DNA of 64,000 nt from NCBI GenBank assembly GCA_023091665.1, contig JALJCQ010000007.1:1240001-1304000 (forward strand), given 5' to 3'. How positions within the stretch are numbered: the stretch's first letter is position 1; each line of letters starts with the position of its first letter. The DNA comes from Pythium myriotylum. Lineage: Eukaryota > Oomycota > Peronosporomycetes > Pythiales > Pythiaceae. Shown here piece after piece: positions 1 through 8,953 of this stretch. Below the pieces are notes generated by a model. It was not told where the DNA came from, did no database searches, and was given only the letters and a program-made list of their open reading frames with translations. A program made the translations under genes and the position numbers.

Positions 1-1
1 A

Positions 2-286
2 GACTCGCGGATCGTCATCTTTGACGAGGCCACGGCCGCCATCGACCACGAGACCGACCAGAAGCTGCAGCGTGTGATCCGAGAGGCCTTCGACAAGTCG
101 ACGGTGCTCACGATCGCGCATCGTCTGGACACAATCTTGGACTCAGATCGCATCTTGGTACTGGAAGGAGGCGAGGTGGTGGAGTTCGCGTCTCCGTCGG
201 ATCTGGTGAAGAAAGGATCAGGTCATTTCTTCGAGTTGATGCAGGAGGGAGGCTACCTGGACAAGTTCCGAGCGAGTCAAATTTAG
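2..286 (+). CDS. ABCC/MRP transporter, 3' end only (copy 0)
   Basis: Partial gene cut by the left window edge; reading frame is open from base 2. It encodes the end of the second nucleotide-binding domain of an ABCC-type (MRP) export pump: Walker B with the catalytic Glu (IVIFDEA is cut to start at DSRIVIFDEA), the D-loop AAID, and the H-loop His in TIAHRLD. The tail reads DKFRASQI then stop. The sequence is nearly identical to the ends of three further ABCC copies in this window at 7627-7927, 14630-14909 and 18063-18340, so it is the fourth member of this cluster. The extreme C-terminus is different in each copy. The family assignment is firm; nothing can be said about its upstream part. Confidence 0.9.
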   Translation, partial: DSRIVIFDEATAAIDHETDQKLQRVIREAFDKSTVLTIAHRLDTILDSDRILVLEGGEVVEFASPSDLVKKGSGHFFELMQEGGYLDKFRASQI

Positions 287-382
287 GCTGATGTTGACAT
301 CTCGCTGGGAGACTTGGAGCAATACAGTGCCCAATCCAGCTCTAATCGAAGCATAAACAACTCTCGAATCCCTGCATTTCTT

Positions 383-2608
383 CTAAGCTGTTTTCTTCAC
401 TCGACGATTTGGACACGTCATGCTGTTATGTCCGTCAGCAATGCTGCACTTTCGACACTTGTAGAGAGGTCGCTTACGCTGCTCAGCGGGTTTGTTACGT
501 ATTCTTCGTTTGCGTGGCAGAGCCGCTGCACTAATCATCGAAGGCTGACCCGAGAACTGCTGCGGTACTTGGCCGTCTCCTCCTGTTACGAGCGGGAGTA
601 GATTTGACGCCATCCACGAAGAATCAAGCTCCAGAGTCTCGTCCAGCGGCAAATCAATGTGGTGGCCTTTGTGGGCATCAACGTAACCACGAACACGCAA
701 ACAGTCGTCGAAGAAATCAAACGATTGTCCTAACGCGTTGATTTTCCGTAGAACAGATAAAATATGCCGACATGGCACTCCAAATTGTAGCCTCACAGCG
801 CATGTACACGACCTTGCCTGGAGATCTACTCGACGCTGGCGAAGTTGAGGGGCTTCCTGTGGGTTCCACACAAAAGCAACGTGCGGAGCGCTCATTGCGA
901 CATCATAAAGTGGAACGAACTTCATCTCCTCTTGCATCAACCGCTCTGCTTCTGGAGTAACAACGCGTTGTTCTCGCTCCCATTGGACTGCACGCTCGTG
1001 TCTTTGATATGTCTCATTCATCAATGCAAGTGAGATTGCCTTGAACATCTCACACGGCAAATGCATCGCATTACGACAGGTATCAAGAAGAATTCGATGC
1101 TGCTCGTTGCTTGGGGAGAAACGCGTCGTCTGCCATCCAAAAAGTCTAGTTGACGAGAACCGTGGAAACAAAGCCCATCGACGAGGATCTAGCCCCCGCA
1201 GCTGCTGGGCTGCCAAAACACCAGCATCGGGCATTAGTTGCTGGTTGATCGCGCTGGAAGACGAAGAGTGGACTTCCAGTTTATGTAGGGCAGCATAGAA
1301 CTCCCCTTCTGATTCGGCACGTTGGGCAGCCCAGATCGACGTTACGTGGTCAGGTCCGAGTGGAGACCCATCATGGACCGGGGAAGGGTGTTGAGTGTCG
1401 TAACTGATAAGTTGTTGCTTGATCGCCCTGGAGAGATCATCAATCAAGTAGCGCATATCTTGAACCATACAATGGATACCTACGCGAACGCATGCGGACG
1501 CGGCAGCCCAGCGGCCGTCACAATACATCGCATTGGCACGCTGTAGAGGGTAGCCGCACTCGATCAGCTTCGTCAAGAACCATGTGATGTGCTCCTCGCT
1601 CGGTTCAGGTACGTGTGCAACAGCAAGAGTAACCGTATCCAAGTTGGCATCGCAGCCGATCAAGAGAAGCAACTGCGCATTACCCCCGGGTTTGAAAGGA
1701 GTCGATCCCACTGATAAGTTCGAGGTGCTGTCGAGCCCGAAAACCAATGGGGTTGCGGTCGAGTACAAGCGCAATGGAGCCAATGCAACGACAGCTCGGT
1801 AGTAACTAGCATTGGAAGAAGGATCACGTTCGACCGCGTGGAGAATGTCAGGGTTCAACGAACTGAGCCGAGCGAGATAAGAAGGCAGCCGCTGAGTAGA
1901 TTGTTGCACCTCGGAGGTAGTGGCAGCTGAGCTCATCCCTGTGATAATGGAGGCAGGCATTTGTGCTGCTCCTGGGGAATCTCCTCCAGCAGGCTCCGAC
2001 TCGAGCTCGTCCAAGAGATCAATCTTGGCTTTGTATACCATGCTCTTACTGCACAGAAGCCGCGCCTGGCTTTTGAGTTGTTCCACGAGCGACGCCGACG
2101 AGATCTTGGTGTCGTGCTGCACAGCCTGCTTGAGCACGAGGACGTCCTTGAGCTGACGAGCCGTGGGTTTGGCCATGCCGGTGCAGTTGGTGTGCAGCAG
2201 GTACGCTGACGAGATGTACCAGTACTTGCGCCTCGCCGTTTCGGCCTCGGACTCGACCCCGGGCTCACTGTCGTCGCGGTCCTGGTCGCCGCCGTCGAGG
2301 CGCATCTTCTTGCGCGCGCGCGGGCGCGTGCGCACGGCGTTGACGAGCCACATGCACGGCGTCTCGCTCGAGCAGACGAACTTCTTGAAGCTGCCGCCGC
2401 TCGTGGCGACCATGGCGCGCTTGCCGTCGCGCAGCGCGAGGTCCTGGACGTGGGCCGTCAGCGCGCGGCCGCTCTCCCACTTGAGCGCCTTCAGCGCGCG
2501 CAGCTCGGGCGAGTCGAAGGCCTCGACGGCGGCGTCCGCGTCGTCGCGCTCGGCCTCGGCATCGTCTCGTGGCTCAGGCGTGGCTGTAGTAGACCCAGGC
2601 GTCGCCAT
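383..2608 (-). CDS. MULE transposase-like protein with SWIM zinc finger and zinc knuckle
   Basis: 741 aa from the ATG at 2608; the open frame extends further upstream to 2752, but the ATG giving MATPGSTT is the likelier start. The N-terminal ~230 residues are acidic and low in complexity, and include a FLYWCH/FAR1-like Cys/His region. The middle (about 290-560) resembles the MULE transposase core, with GLDST and YCDGRWAA Asp motifs and a later SNEQ motif. Residues 601-615 form a SWIM zinc finger (CTC...PCRH), and about 718-735 form a CCHC-type knuckle (CRKC...GHN...C). This order is typical of Mutator-like/FAR1 proteins. No terminal inverted repeats or target-site duplication were seen flanking the gene and the frame is intact, so it may be a domesticated transposase acting as a DNA-binding protein. 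An active autonomous element is the alternative. Confidence 0.75.
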   Translation of the reverse strand: MATPGSTTATPEPRDDAEAERDDADAAVEAFDSPELRALKALKWESGRALTAHVQDLALRDGKRAMVATSGGSFKKFVCSSETPCMWLVNAVRTRPRARKKMRLDGGDQDRDDSEPGVESEAETARRKYWYISSAYLLHTNCTGMAKPTARQLKDVLVLKQAVQHDTKISSASLVEQLKSQARLLCSKSMVYKAKIDLLDELESEPAGGDSPGAAQMPASIITGMSSAATTSEVQQSTQRLPSYLARLSSLNPDILHAVERDPSSNASYYRAVVALAPLRLYSTATPLVFGLDSTSNLSVGSTPFKPGGNAQLLLLIGCDANLDTVTLAVAHVPEPSEEHITWFLTKLIECGYPLQRANAMYCDGRWAAASACVRVGIHCMVQDMRYLIDDLSRAIKQQLISYDTQHPSPVHDGSPLGPDHVTSIWAAQRAESEGEFYAALHKLEVHSSSSSAINQQLMPDAGVLAAQQLRGLDPRRWALFPRFSSTRLFGWQTTRFSPSNEQHRILLDTCRNAMHLPCEMFKAISLALMNETYQRHERAVQWEREQRVVTPEAERLMQEEMKFVPLYDVAMSAPHVAFVWNPQEAPQLRQRRVDLQARSCTCAVRLQFGVPCRHILSVLRKINALGQSFDFFDDCLRVRGYVDAHKGHHIDLPLDETLELDSSWMASNLLPLVTGGDGQVPQQFSGQPSMISAAALPRKRRIRNKPAEQRKRPLYKCRKCSIADGHNSMTCPNRRVKKTA

Positions 2609-2913
2609 ATTCGCGTTTCCCGACGCCGATTTTGAAAACCAGGAGACAAGGAACAGAATTGGAATCCTTCTGTCCGGATAACGAGTATACGGAGTATACA
2701 CTCGTTCGAAATCAGCGTAATCGAGAAAGGATGCTGATTGGAGGAAAAACAATGGTTGCTAATCCACGTCAACACCGAGATGAACATTCTGCCAGAGTGC
2801 ACGTTCATGCTGTGGTGCCGTCCGCTGACGTTGCGACTGGAAGATTCCCACTCTTCAATTCTCCCCACGAGAGAGCAGCCCCCCACCTCCGCAGACTACA
2901 GCCACACGCCACC

Positions 2914-3384
2914 ATGCTGTCGACACCGTTGAAGGTCTACGTCACGTGCGTCTTTGTGCTCTACATCAAGTTTCTCGTCACGACCATGATCCAGGCCACC
3001 AAGACGTTCAACGCAGGCTTTCGCTCACCCGAAGACTGCGGCCATGTCCTCGCGAAGGGCCGCGAGCAGAACTACGGGCTCCATACTACCGAGGACGGCG
3101 AGACCATGAAAGAAGCCAAGGTCTTGGAGATCCGATGGAAGCGTATCATCATGAACGACCTTGAGTCGATCCCATTCGCCCTCTTTGTGTTCGGCGCGGG
3201 TCTGCTGGCCGAGGCTCAAGAAGGCGTCCACATCGGTGCGATGATCGCATACACCGCTGCTCGTGTCTGCCACACAATCGCATACGCCAAAGCCTTGCAG
3301 CCGCACCGCGCCTACTGCTGGCGAGTGGGTGTCCTTTCGATTCTGACGGGCGGCGTCGTTGCACTCGTTGGAGTCTACAACTAG
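2914..3384 (+). CDS. MAPEG-family microsomal glutathione S-transferase (copy 1)
   Basis: 156 aa. The ATG at 2914 has a good context (ccaccATG) and gives MLSTPLKVYVTC. It is an integral membrane protein of the MAPEG family, closest in pattern to MGST1: a hydrophobic N-terminal helix, the conserved loop RWKRIIMNDLESIPF (MGST1 has ERVRRAHLNDLEN), then three more membrane segments with the ARVCHTIAY and PHRAYCW motifs. The family conjugates glutathione to lipophilic electrophiles or reduces lipid peroxides in ER or mitochondrial membranes. It lies directly upstream of an ABCC pump gene on the same strand. A close paralogue is at 8055-8531, also among the ABCC genes, which suggests a conjugate-then-export role (inference). 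Confidence 0.88.
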   Translation: MLSTPLKVYVTCVFVLYIKFLVTTMIQATKTFNAGFRSPEDCGHVLAKGREQNYGLHTTEDGETMKEAKVLEIRWKRIIMNDLESIPFALFVFGAGLLAEAQEGVHIGAMIAYTAARVCHTIAYAKALQPHRAYCWRVGVLSILTGGVVALVGVYN

Positions 3385-3986
3385 CGAAATCAACAAGATA
3401 CCTTCGTTTGGCTGATAATGGTGCTGGTTGATCCGTCCTTTAGCTCCACAATTTAAACACCATAGAGACACAATCCTTTTCTTCAGCTTTTTTATTTTGA
3501 ACTTGACAAGGAGGCGCGCCTGATTAGCTCAGTGACGAGAACTTCCACCCACAGGCCGACCTGCTGGTGTGAAAAGGAAACGCAGACCACTCGGATCTCC
3601 ATAGACGTGGCGAAACAGCCCGGACTCGTGGTGTAACAACGAATCTGGCGCTTCAACCAGACTCCCACCTTATGGGGCGAAGGGGGGGGGGGGGAACCCA
3701 CGACTTTTGCAATTTGGTGGATTTGGAATGATTGCTCGTTGGTAGCCATTAGTGGGAATGATTGTAGGTGTACAATTAATTTTGCTATAATATTTATTAT
3801 AGATGATCTCACCATTCCAATCATGAGATTGCTTGAGTAACCACCATGGGGATTGGATTCAATACCAAACATAAGGTGACTATACATTGTTCTATCCCTG
3901 TCAATTGAGTTTGGGTACACACGGGCCTCGATGATGGACTTGCCATTCCTGATGTATGTTGCCGTCTCCAAGGCAAGTGAGTGACG
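3385..3986. other. intergenic region with poly-G tract and AT-rich palindrome
   Basis: About 600 bp with no convincing gene. It holds a 13-nt G run at 3682-3694. An AT-rich stretch at about 3740-3810 contains a perfect short palindrome with arms 3785-3792 and 3795-3802 and a 2-nt loop. The 3' part (from about 3961) is the start of sequence shared with the inverted ABCC copy near 22004, so the duplication break lies roughly 25 bp before the ATG. Confidence 0.6.
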
Positions 3987-6900
3987 ATGAGAGCTTCCTA
4001 CGCGACCTTCCGCAACGATGGCGAGCACCGGCAGCCGCATCCGCACGCCACAGCGTCGTGGCTCTCGCGCACGCTCATGACCTGGGTCACGCCGCTCATG
4101 GCGCTCGGCAACAAGAAGCAGCTCGACGAAAACGACATCTGGCCACTCCAGCACCGCCACCAGGCAGCCGTCGTCTCCACGGTCTACGCACGAGACTTCG
4201 CGCGCACTGGATCGATCGTGCGCGCCTTTCTCGCATCCTTCGGGTGGCGCTTCGCAGCCACTGGCGCGGCTTTGTTCGTTGCAACGGCCATGACGCTTGC
4301 TGGTCCAGTCGTGCTCAACCACGTTATCTCCGAGCTGTCGCTCGGCGAGTACGACACCAATGACCTAGCCAAATCGATCTCGGCGCTGCTGGTGAGCCAG
4401 GTGGTGCAGGCTCTGACCGACAACTACGCCAGCTTTGACTCGGAGCTGATTGCGATCCAGTTCACGGCTGCGCTCAAGAACTTGCTCTACCGCAAGGCGC
4501 TCCGACTCAGTGCAGAGTCGCGCAAGGACGACGCAGCTAGTGACATCTCCAATTTGTACACCAACGACTGTGATCTCATCTCGTCGATTGCTTTTGTCGC
4601 TCACCAGCTATGGATCATGCCTCTTCAGATCGGTGTCGTGAGCTTCTTGCTGTTTAGCCTACTGGGACCAGCAGCAATTATCGGGTTTTGGGTCATCTTC
4701 GTCGTATTCGTCGCGAACAGATTCTTCGCGACTGGAATTTACTCTCTGTACATGGCGTTCACAAAGAGCAAAGGTGAGAGGATGAAGGTGGTAGGAGAGG
4801 CCTTCAGGGCTATTACGATGATCAAGTTCCACGCATGGGAAGACCAGTTTCTTGCACGCATCGGAGATGCCCGCGCCAAGGAAGTCAAGGAAATCTGGAA
4901 GTTTAAAAGACTTCAGGCTATGATGACTATGCTCACATCAGGTCTTCCTGTCTTCATCTCAGTCGCGACATTCAGCGTCTACACTGCATGGATGCATAAA
5001 AAGCTGACACCGCCCCTGGTGTTTACAAGTATTGTACTGTTCCAGCTTGTGAAACTTCCATTGATGATGATTCCGTCGATTCTCGGTGCACTGGCCCAGG
5101 CAACGGGTTCCTTAACACGTATTTCAGGTTTCCTTTCACTCCCCGAACTCGATCAAGATAGCGTTCTCTCCGTTTCCTCGCCACAAGCCGACGAATACAT
5201 CCAAAAGAACATCATTGTCGCTCTCGAGAATGCAACCTTTGCATGGGGGGCTGGAGAGTTACCGACGCTCGTCAACGCAAGCATTCACATCCGCCCCGGA
5301 GAGATGGTTGTGATTCACGGACCCGTCGGATGCGGCAAATCTTCTCTCTGCTCCACGCTCATCGGCGACATGATCAAGACCAGCGGACTGGCCTACGTTG
5401 GTGGCACCGTCGCCTACTGCTCCCAACAGCCATGGATCCAACACGCCACCGTGCGAGACAACATCCTCTTTGGCCATCCCTTTGATCGCAAAAAGTACGA
5501 CAAGGTCCTCGACGCGTGTGCTCTCACCAAAGACTTGCAGTCGTTGCCGAGCGGAGACCGCACCGAGATCGGAGAGCGAGGGGTCAACTTGTCGGGTGGC
5601 CAGAAAGCTCGTGTGGCGTTGGCTCGCGCGTGCTACAGCGACGCGAGTATCTTCATTCTGGACGCACCGTTGTCGGCTGTGGACGCGATCGTGCAGAACG
5701 AGATCTTCCAGAAGTGTTTGTTGGGTTTGCTTCGCCACCGCACTGTGATCCTGGTGACACACAACCCGGAGATCATTGCATTGGAGCACGTGACCCGAGC
5801 GGTGACGATCAACGAAGATGGAGAACTCGTGGAGACCCGGTCGACTCGTGGTGATCGACCCGCGTTCGAGGCAGCGGTGACACCACTATCATCGCGTGTT
5901 TACTCAAAGAGCAGCTACGAGGAGATCAAGAATGGGCAAGAATCGGCGACCGACGCGAGCGTTCGAGCCGAGCTTCAAGAGCTGACAGAGACTGCGCTTG
6001 GTATCAAATCTCCGGTCCGCCGGCCGAATGGCAACGTGAGTGAGTTTAATGAAGATGATGAGACTACGAAAAACCGGGAGTCGGCCACTGATGAGACGCA
6101 CAGACTGGTCGACGATGAAGAACGCAAGGAGGGACGCGTCGGCTTCCACGTGTTCAAAGCCTACTATAACGCAGTGGGCGGTTTCCCGATCCTCGCTATC
6201 GTTTTAACTTCGCAAGTCCTCTGGCAAGGATTCCAGATCGCAAGCGACTTCTGGGTGAGTGACTGGTCAAATGACGCGGCAGCCAAGTCGAATGAAGTCG
6301 TACCGGAAAGCCATCGCATCAAAGTGTACACGTTGCTCGGTCTCACTTCAGCCTTCATGGTCGCGATCCGCGCGTGGACAGTATGGCTCGTTGGACTACG
6401 AGCTGCAACAAACCTGTTTCGTCGTATGTCCGAATCGCTGATGCACGCGCCATTGAAGTGGTTCGATGCAAATCCCATCGGTCGTGTTCTCATACGCTAC
6501 ACCAGCGACACCACTCAAGTAGACATTGGTGTACCTACATCCTTCGATGCTTTCTTGGCAAGCGCCTTTTCAGTCGGAAGCACCATGGCCACAACGATGC
6601 TTATCATCCAGTGGAAAGGGATCCTCCTTCTTCCCATTGTGGGGGGTACGTCTACGTTGGAGTCGTCTACTTGCAACCCGCGCGAGAACTCGAGCGAGTC
6701 GTCCGCACGACGGAGGCTCCACTCCTCAGCTTCCTCACAGAATCAATCGATGGCGGATCGACGATTCGAGCGTTTGGATTACACGATGTCACCCGTTTCC
6801 ACGCATCCAACAACCGCAAGCTTGACACAGCGAACAAAGTCTGGTTTGCACGTCTCGCGGTCACACGCTGGTTTGGCTTGCGCATCCAGCTTCTTGGTGC

Positions 6901-7927
6901 TGCCCTCGTATCAGTCGTTGCCTACTCGCTAATGCTGCTTCACAACCAGCTTTCGCCAGCCATCATCGGTCTAGCTTTTTCCTACATACTCAGAGTCTCC
7001 GTCAGTATGGAGTTTATCGTCCGAACATGGTCTATGGTCGAAACCCAGATGGTCAGTCCAGAGCGTATCCAGCAGTACATTGACATCGAACAGGAAGCGC
7101 CGTACATAATCCCGTCCGTCGATCCCAACAGAAGCAGAGCTTGGCCATCAGACGGAGTCATTACATTCGATAAAGTTTCTTTCCGCTACAAGGATAGCGA
7201 CCGGCTCGTGTTGAACAAGATCAACGTCTCGATTTCAGGCGGGGAGAAGGTCGGGATCGTCGGTCGCACTGGCGCTGGCAAGTCCAGTTTGACCATGGCT
7301 CTCTTCCGCATCAACGAACTCGCTGAAGGAACAATCTCTATCGACGGCGTCAACGTCGGCAAGATTGGACTCAAGGCGCTGCGTCAGAAGATGTCGATCA
7401 TCCCACAGAACCCCGTGCTCTTCAAGGCCTCATTGCGCAAAAACCTCGATCCCTTCGATGAGTTTGTCGATGACGAGTTGTGGGAAGCCATCCGCCGCGT
7501 CGGACTCAACGATCGCATCGCCAGCGAAGGTGACAAACTCGAGTACGCCGTCGAAGAAAACGGAGAAAACTTCAGCGTCGGCGAGAGACAGATGCTCTGC
7601 ATGGCCCGCGCACTACTCCGAGACTCGCGCATCGTCATCTTCGACGAGGCCACGGCCGCCATCGACCACGAGACCGACCAGAAGCTGCAGCGTGTGATCC
7701 GGGAGGCCTTCGACAAGTCCACAGTGCTCACGATCGCGCACCGACTGGACACGATCTTGGATTCGGACCGCATCTTGGTGCTGGAAGGAGGCGAGGTGGT
7801 GGAGTTCGCGTCTCCTTCGGATTTGGTGAAGAAGGGTTCGGGTCATTTCTTCGAGTTGATGCAGGAGGGAGGCTACTTGGACAAGTTTGGCAAGATGCAG
7901 AGGAAGATGAGTTCTGAAGCTGCGTAA
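3987..7927 (+). pseudogene. ABCC/MRP transporter copy 1, frameshifted
   Basis: Full-length 'short' MRP layout without TMD0: TMD1, NBD1 (Walker A HGPVGCGKSS, signature LSGGQ, Q-loop CSQQ), TMD2, NBD2 (GRTGAGKSS, FSVGERQ, FDEA). The ATG at 3987 (MRASYATF) follows GTGACG. Compared with the inverted copy at 18063-21947, one base is missing near 6641-6650: six Gs then TAC here, against five Gs then TGTAC there. The first frame therefore ends at 6932 after running out of frame, and the remainder is open in another frame up to 7927. All motifs on both sides of the break are preserved, so the lesion is recent or is a sequencing/assembly error. If real, the product would be a half transporter truncated in TMD2. 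NBD1 has Ala after the Walker B Asp (5664-5666). Confidence 0.8.
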
Positions 7928-8054
7928 TCTCCGTGGAGTAATCCGTTCAAGTCACTGGAGTCATGTATACTGCACTCTCGCCAATTGGATGAAATGAACG
8001 AGAGGTCTTGCGGTGGCGTCGGACTGCTCACTCGTTGGAATCGGCTTCGGGAAG

Positions 8055-8531
8055 ATGGTCTCGACGACGCTCAAGGTCTACGTGACGTGCACGGTCGTGC
8101 TCTACGGCAAGTTCCTCATCACGACGTTTTTTCAAGCGGTCAAGACCTTCGATGCTGGCGGCCGCTCTCCTGAAGACAGCAACCACCCTCTCGCCAAGGG
8201 CAAGCCGCAGTCGTACGGTCTCGAGACCAAGGCCGGCGACGACGACGAGCGCGTGCGCAAGGCCAAGGAACTCGAGGTGCGCTGGAAGCGCATCATCATG
8301 AACGACCTCGAGTCGCTGCCGTTCGCGCTCTTCGTCTTCGGCGCCGGCGTGCTCGTCGAGGCCAACGAGAAAGTGCACGTGGGCGCCATGGTCGCCTACA
8401 CAGTCGCGCGCATCTGCCACACGTTCGCGTACGCCAAGGCGCTGCAGCCGCACCGCGCCTACTGCTGGCGCCTCGGCGTCGTCTCGACGATCGTCGGCGG
8501 CGTCAACGCCTTGGTCGCGGCCAACAAGTGA
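8055..8531 (+). CDS. MAPEG-family microsomal glutathione S-transferase (copy 2)
   Basis: 158 aa from the ATG at 8055 (MVSTTLKVYVTC). It aligns along its full length with the gene at 2914-3384: same N-terminal helix, RWKRIIMNDLESLPF loop, ARICHTFAY and the PHRAYCWR C-terminal helix. A small insertion of charged residues (GDDDERVRK) lies before the loop. The family consists of trimeric membrane enzymes that use glutathione. This copy is more GC-rich at third positions than its sister. It sits about 130 bp after the frameshifted ABCC copy and upstream of another ABCC gene, repeating the MAPEG-then-ABCC order. Confidence 0.87.
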   Translation: MVSTTLKVYVTCTVVLYGKFLITTFFQAVKTFDAGGRSPEDSNHPLAKGKPQSYGLETKAGDDDERVRKAKELEVRWKRIIMNDLESLPFALFVFGAGVLVEANEKVHVGAMVAYTVARICHTFAYAKALQPHRAYCWRLGVVSTIVGGVNALVAANK

Positions 8532-8953
8532 GCACCTTAGGTTCGGATTAGTCGCCACATACGAATTTAACAACAGGAATTGATGAATCAACAGATGGTA
8601 CAGTGTACCATCTTGCAGTTTCAGTTGGTCCAATCAGATCGCCGCGCGTTTAACAGTCTGCATCCCTCGTGATAATGTCCAATGTGTGGCAAATTTAGCA
8701 GTTTGTTGTTTGTTGTAGCTTGTGTCATTAATAGATGTGGCACTAAAGTCAGGAGATGAGCTGGATGAGTTTGGTGCTTGGAGAGGGAGATGGGCGCGCC
8801 CATTCTCAGGTCCAAACGACCATTCATGCGGTGGAAAAATCCAGCGGTGCGTGGCCGTCGGTGATTGCGCGCCGGAAGTGAGCAAACGCCAGGATAGGCA
8901 GCACGGGCCCTCTCCTTCTCCGCTGAGCACGCCACTCTCCAGAATTCGCGACG

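Noticed and set aside
3492..4322. 276-codon minus-strand frame
   Set aside because: Antisense to the start of ABCC copy 1; a near-identical shadow appears opposite copy 3.
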